Below are positions 47,757 to 51,865 of a DNA stretch of 51,865 nt, in pieces. Both the position numbers and the translations under genes were made by a program. The DNA is from a virus: the IMG/VR virus record IMGVR_UViG_3300034175_000023, positions 1 to 51,865 of that record; one strand, given 5' to 3'. The notes beneath the pieces are model-generated. The model did not search any database and was not told where the DNA came from. It saw only the letters and a program-made list of their open reading frames with translations. Positions within the stretch are counted from its first letter, which is position 1. The number at the start of each line of letters is the position of its first letter.

Positions 47757-49364
47757 TTAGTTTCTAAAAGCTACCCCGCCAAAGCGGGAAGAGTATTGGA
47801 CAGGATCAGCATTGAATCCCTTGAAGCTTCTGTTGGTCTTAGGCTTAATAGCAATTTCAACAACAGATGCCAGTGCATCCTTTAAGTCGTCATGGGCAGG
47901 ACGTGCTTGAATGAGTTCTTCTTCCAAGATGTCTGTGTATCCGCCCTTGTAATGCCAGATAGTCATGTTGTCGTATTTGTGCTCCAATGCAGCCGCAATA
48001 CGCTCTTGTTTGTTACCCTCGCTCTTGTTAGGGCGATATTCGTCAATAGACAGGCTTAGACCCTCTCTACGCATCTGATCCTTAAGGTCACGTACAATTA
48101 GGCCCTGAGCAACAGAAACCTCAGCACGGAGCTTCTTGAACTCCCATTTACTATGCATAGCAGAGACACGATTGAAGTATTCCCCAATCTTGTCAGTCTT
48201 AAACCAGTCCATGTCTAGTACATAAATAAACCCATCAGAGCAAATACCAACAACAACAATAGCACTGCTGTCTGATTTGCGAGAGAGCGTAAACGCAAAA
48301 TCCATGGCAGCGTAGACGTTGAGTTTACTTTTCTTGTAATACCAATTACCGTTTTCTTGAACCAGCCATTTTTTGTCATAATATTGGAACTTATTCCTAT
48401 CAATTCGGTTACTTCCTGGGTCATTAGGATCGTTGTAGTATTGGGCAAAGAACTGGGTACGGTCTCCGTACTGTGCTCTAATCTTGGCTAAAACCTGCTG
48501 GTCAAACCCAAAGAATTTCTTGTCACTAGGGCGCATAGTCTTGGGCCAGATGAAGTTGCCATCCTTCTCCACTGCGTATTCTCTAATCTCCCACACGGGC
48601 ACTCGGTCAATAACATCCCCTTCATCGTTGTACAGGTCATATTCTTGAACCTTCCAATCGGCATAGATGTCTGACGGATGATAGCGAGTGCCACAAGCCA
48701 TTGTGAAACCACCAGCATTCAAGATAGAGGTGAACTGAGAACTCTTCTTCATGACACTGTCTCGTCCATCCTCTGTGTATGCATTTTCTGGTACTACCAA
48801 GTCATCTGGGATGAGAATATCTGCGTGCCATCCGGTAGTGTTTGTAGTGAGGCCAGCAGTTGCAATCGTAGCATCTCGAACGCCCTCTTTCTTTCTGTTG
48901 GGATGATCGATACTAATGGCATCTTGAGACCACTTCTCACGCTTTCCCTCTTGAGGGTGGACATATTCTGGGAAATATCGTGAATATGCAGCGCTGGTGA
49001 GGATGTTTTTAATCGCGTAAAGCTGAGCGATTGACAGCGATGCTGTGGCCGATACATAGAGAATTGTTACCTCAGGGTGGCGAGTGATAATCCAAGTGGC
49101 CCAAGTTGCCACCATGTGACTCTTTAGGTGTGCTCGTGGCAGCATAATGAGTTTGTTACTAATTTGGGAATTACCTTGACCAAACAAGGCATATTCCTCC
49201 ATCCATTTAAAGATTTCTTTATGGATGTCTCCATACATGTAGCCGGGATTGACTAGTTTTGCAAACAAGTAGAGATCATTCTTCGCTGCTTCTCTGAGTT
49301 GCTTAGCCTCTTCGGGCATCTTCTCTAGTTTCTTCCTCGCTTCAACTAGCCATTGGTCTTCCAT
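47757..49364 (-). CDS. Large terminase subunit
   Basis: Packages DNA into heads. The protein has 535 residues. The ATPase part has LPRAHLKSHMVATWATW (Walker A variant, as in T7 gp19-like enzymes) and DILIPDDLVV (Walker B). The RNase H-like nuclease starts near residue 350 with AAMDFAFTLSRKSDSSAIVV, where the Asp binds metal. SIAQLYAIKNIL and TNTTGWHADI also match the family. The small subunit lies directly upstream. Confidence 0.93.
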   Translation of the reverse strand: MEDQWLVEARKKLEKMPEEAKQLREAAKNDLYLFAKLVNPGYMYGDIHKEIFKWMEEYALFGQGNSQISNKLIMLPRAHLKSHMVATWATWIITRHPEVTILYVSATASLSIAQLYAIKNILTSAAYSRYFPEYVHPQEGKREKWSQDAISIDHPNRKKEGVRDATIATAGLTTNTTGWHADILIPDDLVVPENAYTEDGRDSVMKKSSQFTSILNAGGFTMACGTRYHPSDIYADWKVQEYDLYNDEGDVIDRVPVWEIREYAVEKDGNFIWPKTMRPSDKKFFGFDQQVLAKIRAQYGDRTQFFAQYYNDPNDPGSNRIDRNKFQYYDKKWLVQENGNWYYKKSKLNVYAAMDFAFTLSRKSDSSAIVVVGICSDGFIYVLDMDWFKTDKIGEYFNRVSAMHSKWEFKKLRAEVSVAQGLIVRDLKDQMRREGLSLSIDEYRPNKSEGNKQERIAAALEHKYDNMTIWHYKGGYTDILEEELIQARPAHDDLKDALASVVEIAIKPKTNRSFKGFNADPVQYSSRFGGVAFRN

Positions 49365-49880
49365 TTATCCTTCTTTCTTTACAAGACGCAGAATGTCAGC
49401 ATCATACTCGCCAACCATACCTGCTTGAATCTTCTTCTCACGCTCTACATCCGCCTTAGATGGCCTTCCAGCGCCCCTAACAGCCCAACCCCTATCTGCC
49501 ACCCACTTAGCCGATTGGACATTAGCCATGGGCCCGGTAGACGTTTCTAGGATGTGTTTGATGGCTGCTGAACGAAGTTTAATCTCAAGCTCATCACGCC
49601 ATTCATCAATGTGGGCCCTTAGCATCTTATTCTCACATAGACGAAGCCAATGTTTCCAACCTAAGAGATAGGTGGTTGCAAATTCATACTCCGTTGGATC
49701 AGCACATTCAAGATAAAGACGCTTAAGGGATAGGTAGCGCTTGTCATTAAGCTCGTGATCCTGTTCCTTAAGCGTATAGACAGCCGACTCTCCGTATCCC
49801 ACTTCGAGAAACAGCCCCTGTGTCAGAGGCCGTCCCGTGGAATCCTGCATTTGTGCTCTAGTGGGAATTCGAATATTCAT
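49365..49880 (-). CDS. Small terminase subunit (putative)
   Basis: The protein has 171 residues. The N-terminal half is helical. The C-terminal part AKWVADRGWAVRGAGRPSKA, then a charged tail, is typical of phage small terminases. The gene ends at the base before the large terminase starts. It would recognise the packaging site, which is not identified here. Confidence 0.8.
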   Translation of the reverse strand: MNIRIPTRAQMQDSTGRPLTQGLFLEVGYGESAVYTLKEQDHELNDKRYLSLKRLYLECADPTEYEFATTYLLGWKHWLRLCENKMLRAHIDEWRDELEIKLRSAAIKHILETSTGPMANVQSAKWVADRGWAVRGAGRPSKADVEREKKIQAGMVGEYDADILRLVKKEG

Positions 49881-50349
49881 TTAACATCTTCCTAGCTTCT
49901 TCATACTGTTGATAGTAGTAATCGCGTTCAATGATTACTTTGTCCCCTCTGGCAGCTTCCCTTGCAAGAAACTGTCCATCCTCTTTAAAAAGCTGGGTTC
50001 CTGTGCAGGAGGCTGTAACTGAGGTAACCTGGGTAGGGTTTGGGGTACTGGCACGGGAGGGGCGCTTGTGCAACTCACTAAGAGCAGTAGCAAGCTGAGT
50101 GTTAAGAGTTTTAAGTTGGCCATCTTTGAGAGCATCCCTTTTCTTGAATTGTATTTCAATCTCTTGCTCTTTCTTACGAGAGTTAATAGAGGCAGCCAGA
50201 AGTTCATCCTGATGTAATACCCTCATAGTTGTTTGAGCGCTTGTCACTGCTTTATTTACTTCCACCTTCACAATGCCTCTGTGGACCACGTAATTGATCA
50301 CCAGAGCGATTAGAATGAATAGTAAGGGGTATGGGTTCACTTTAGTCAT
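49858..50349 (-). CDS. Rz-like inner-membrane spanin
   Basis: The protein has 163 residues. The N-terminal signal anchor (LLFILIALVINYVVHRGIV) is followed by a periplasmic coiled coil rich in Lys, Glu and Gln. It acts with the embedded Rz1 to fuse inner and outer membranes in the last step of lysis. The start overlaps the endolysin stop by 4 bp and its end overlaps the small terminase by 23 bp. Confidence 0.88.
   Translation of the reverse strand: MTKVNPYPLLFILIALVINYVVHRGIVKVEVNKAVTSAQTTMRVLHQDELLAASINSRKKEQEIEIQFKKRDALKDGQLKTLNTQLATALSELHKRPSRASTPNPTQVTSVTASCTGTQLFKEDGQFLAREAARGDKVIIERDYYYQQYEEARKMLNEYSNSH
49935..50123 (-). CDS. Rz1-like outer-membrane spanin lipoprotein
   Basis: Wholly embedded in the Rz gene in another frame, as in lambda. 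The product, from ATG at 50123, has 62 residues: a lipoprotein signal with lipobox LLLVSC, then the Pro-rich mature part (SAPPVPVPQTLPRLPQLQPP) that is the mark of Rz1. An in-frame ATG at 50135 is possible, but AAAAGGG fits the later start better. Confidence 0.85.
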   Translation of the reverse strand: MANLKLLTLSLLLLLVSCTSAPPVPVPQTLPRLPQLQPPAQEPSFLKRMDSFLQGKLPEGTK

Positions 50350-50810
50350 TTAAGCTGTCCTAGGCACATCTGACGCTCATAGAGACGCCTGTTGTTCAGT
50401 CCTCGTACATACTTACCACCGGCATATGACCAAGCTTTAAGCCCATCACATGCTCCGTAGTAGTCCCCTTTGTTAAGTTTCTTTACTAGGCTGGAATTAC
50501 AGTATGCAGTTGTTCCCACGTTGTAGGTAAACAGTGTGAAAGCGTCAAACTGATTCTGTGATAGCGGGACATGGGTGCACCTGATCACAGCCGTTTGGCT
50601 GACAATAAGCTCTTTCTTAAGGAGCGAATCACATTCTGCTTTCGTATAAGTCTTGTTGCGTACAATGTCCTTACCTGTGTATCCGTAACACACTGTGAGA
50701 ACCCCTACGATATCCTCGTAAGGGTCTCTCTTGTCACCTTCCCACAATGCAGCGCCTCCAATTACACCGGCAGACAGGACACCAAGCAATACTTTATTCG
50801 CTGGGTGCAT
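50346..50810 (-). CDS. SAR endolysin (lysozyme, GH24 family)
   Basis: Degrades peptidoglycan. The protein has 154 residues. The catalytic triad spacing is exact for phage lysozymes: Glu24, Asp33, Thr39. Residues 7-22 (VLLGVLSAGVIGGAAL) are a Gly/Ala-rich signal-arrest-release segment, so the enzyme is held inactive in the membrane until holin triggering. Several Cys may allow disulphide isomerisation upon release. The start overlaps the holin gene by 17 bp. Confidence 0.92.
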   Translation of the reverse strand: MHPANKVLLGVLSAGVIGGAALWEGDKRDPYEDIVGVLTVCYGYTGKDIVRNKTYTKAECDSLLKKELIVSQTAVIRCTHVPLSQNQFDAFTLFTYNVGTTAYCNSSLVKKLNKGDYYGACDGLKAWSYAGGKYVRGLNNRRLYERQMCLGQLK

Positions 50811-51000
50811 TAGTTTTCCATTCTCTATACATTTGCCATGCCTTGTGCGAGCTAGCCAGCACTAGATAGATGACAGTTACCACGTTTACGATTAAGGGCA
50901 AATTAGCCACCACAATGTTAGCGGTTGATACAGCCAAACCCGTAGTTACTACCGGGCTTGGGCTGCTGAATTGCTCTGCAATTTCGTTTGCAATACTCAT
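50794..51000 (-). CDS. Holin (class II, pinholin-like)
   Basis: The protein has 68 residues. Two hydrophobic segments (about residues 16-32 and 34-50) are joined by a short turn. The charged C-terminal tail is KAWQMYREWKTNAPSE. Size, topology and pairing with an SAR endolysin point to a pinholin that depolarises the membrane to release the endolysin. The start overlaps the fibre stop (ATGA). Confidence 0.85.
   Translation of the reverse strand: MSIANEIAEQFSSPSPVVTTGLAVSTANIVVANLPLIVNVVTVIYLVLASSHKAWQMYREWKTNAPSE
50825..50834 (-). promoter_or_regulatory. Third copy of the late-promoter-like decamer, inside the holin gene
   Basis: AAATGTATAG on the minus strand, identical to the cores at 7112-7121 and 45743-45752. 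The flanking TATCGGAA part is missing. It is 15 bp upstream of the endolysin start, near the end of the holin gene, so it could boost lysis and packaging genes. It is also a coding sequence, and chance is possible. Confidence 0.35.
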
Positions 51001-51865
51001 GGGTGAAGTTTTACATAAGCCTCAAATTTATCGTTAAGCTCTTGCAGGGCGCGTACCAGCAAAGGAACAAGTTTAACCTCTGCCAAGCCCTTGAGGCCAT
51101 CATCATTGGAGGCTACAATACCATCCTTGTAACCTTCTTTAGCTAATAGCTTCTCAATATCTTGTGCGATAAATCCGACTTGTGTACCTTTAGGGAAGTT
51201 GTGAACCTTATGTTCTACGAACGTATAGGTCACAGGTTTTAGTTTCATCACCTCCTTCAGTCCAGACTTCAGTGGAGAGATGTTCTCTTTTACGCTACGG
51301 TCCGAAGTAGCAATGGATGCCGACGTCGCATAGATTTGGCTATTAACTTGAAGCTTGTAGCCACTTCCATTAGTGCTAGGATAACCAATGAGCAAAGAGC
51401 CATTCTGATCAAACGATGCCGCATTAGCCCCGTTACCAGATTGGAAGGTTACATTCCTACCTGCGATCCCCAAGTCTCGATATTGACCAGCGCTTCGGTC
51501 ATAGCAAGTAAGGAACCCCACTACAAGGCTGGAGTTGTAACTAATCTCGATGCCAGTACCAGACGATGGAATGCTAGTATTGGTTGATCTAATAGTTCCA
51601 AATCCCTCAATGCTTGTTTGAATAGCCGGATATCCAGTAAAAGTGGGCTGTGCTCCATAAGCGGCATTAACGTCTGTATTGGTAAGAGTTACTGCACCAG
51701 CTCTTCCATTAAACGAAGTAACACCCCCTCCCCCACCTCCCGAACCAACCTTAGCAATCACGTAGTCACAAGTGGCTACCCGAGTACCAGTAGTGTTAGT
51801 TGGAGGAGTCAGGGCATACAGCGCTCCTGAGAAGAATCCTTCACCATCCACTTGAAGCTTATGGC
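50997..51865 (-). CDS. Tail fibre with S74 chaperone, C-terminal part (continues from position 1)
   Basis: Continues the gene at 2366-1; bases 51739-51865 repeat 1-127. This part begins in the first copy of a duplicated module and holds the second copy (TSFNGRAGAVTLTNTDV to GSGYKLQVNSQIY). It ends in a peptidase S74 intramolecular chaperone: SDRSVKENI holds the Ser-x4-Lys dyad, and FIAQDIEKLL with a final coiled coil (LVRALQELNDKFEAYVK) follows. Such domains help the trimer fold and then cut themselves off. The stop overlaps the holin start. Confidence 0.92.
   Translation of the reverse strand, partial: HKLQVDGEGFFSGALYALTPPTNTTGTRVATCDYVIAKVGSGGGGGGVTSFNGRAGAVTLTNTDVNAAYGAQPTFTGYPAIQTSIEGFGTIRSTNTSIPSSGTGIEISYNSSLVVGFLTCYDRSAGQYRDLGIAGRNVTFQSGNGANAASFDQNGSLLIGYPSTNGSGYKLQVNSQIYATSASIATSDRSVKENISPLKSGLKEVMKLKPVTYTFVEHKVHNFPKGTQVGFIAQDIEKLLAKEGYKDGIVASNDDGLKGLAEVKLVPLLVRALQELNDKFEAYVKLHP
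51739..51865. repeat. Right copy of 127-bp exact end repeat
   Basis: Identical to 1-127. Joining the ends keeps the fibre gene in frame (3108 nt in total, 1036 codons with stop), which proves the circular reading of the contig. Confidence 0.93.

Noticed and set aside
50825-50834. Firm promoter call for the decamer in the holin gene
   Set aside because: It lies within coding sequence and lacks the flanking TATCGGAA part of the other two copies; kept only as a weak candidate.

Overview
The window is one complete phage genome, linearised at an arbitrary point inside a tail-fibre gene. Its first 127 bases recur exactly as its last 127, which is what a circular assembly leaves behind, so the unique length is 51,738 bp. 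The gene set is that of a short-tailed (podovirus-type) phage of Gram-negative bacteria: a T7-like head, portal and tail-tube set, large ejected internal virion proteins, a T7-like DNA polymerase and primase-helicase, and an SAR endolysin with an Rz/Rz1 spanin pair. I see no integrase, repressor or single-subunit RNA polymerase. A small ECF-type sigma factor is present, together with an amidoligase / ATP-grasp / glutamine-amidotransferase cluster. That combination recalls phiEco32-type phages. Perfect DnaA boxes and an Rz/Rz1 pair fit a proteobacterial host; the species cannot be told from sequence alone.

Layout. (1) Bases 1-2366, joined through the circle to 51738-50997, encode one minus-strand tail fibre of 1035 residues. 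(2) Bases 2367-4283 are a 1.9-kb non-coding control region: four 15-bp palindromes at an exact 23-bp period, two perfect DnaA boxes, two pairs of dyads each 22 bp apart, sigma70-like promoters and two boxA-like sequences. (3) From 4284 to 7.0 kb lie small plus-strand early genes, interrupted by one minus-strand gene (6013-6489) with its own promoter, operator-like dyad and terminator. (4) From 7.1 to 14.8 kb lies a biosynthetic cluster: class I and class II glutamine amidotransferases, two ATP-grasp ligases, two amidoligases of different families, three unrecognised proteins and two tRNA genes. (5) From 14.7 to 27.5 kb lie replication, nucleotide metabolism and regulation: primase-helicase with a degenerate zinc domain, sigma factor, DNA polymerase, putative SSB, 5'-3' exonuclease, HNH nuclease, ThyX, a DEDD-type exonuclease, MazG and a B12-dependent ribonucleotide reductase. 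(6) A hairpin at 27545-27572 separates these from the convergent late genes. (7) Minus-strand late genes run from the fibre through holin, endolysin, spanins, terminase, portal, scaffold, capsid, tail tube and internal virion proteins to two further receptor-binding proteins (a collagen-tethered beta-helix tailspike and an SGNH hydrolase).

How it may work. Host RNA polymerase would start the plus-strand genes at sigma70-like promoters in the control region. The phage sigma factor could then direct host polymerase to late promoters. An exact 10-mer read on the minus strand as AAATGTATAG occurs at 7.1, 45.7 and 50.8 kb, and a related sequence sits just upstream of the fibre gene; these are the best candidates. 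B12-dependent RNR, ThyX and MazG supply dNTPs. The amidoligase cluster has the parts for making or attaching an amide-linked (peptide-like) modification, but its product is unknown.
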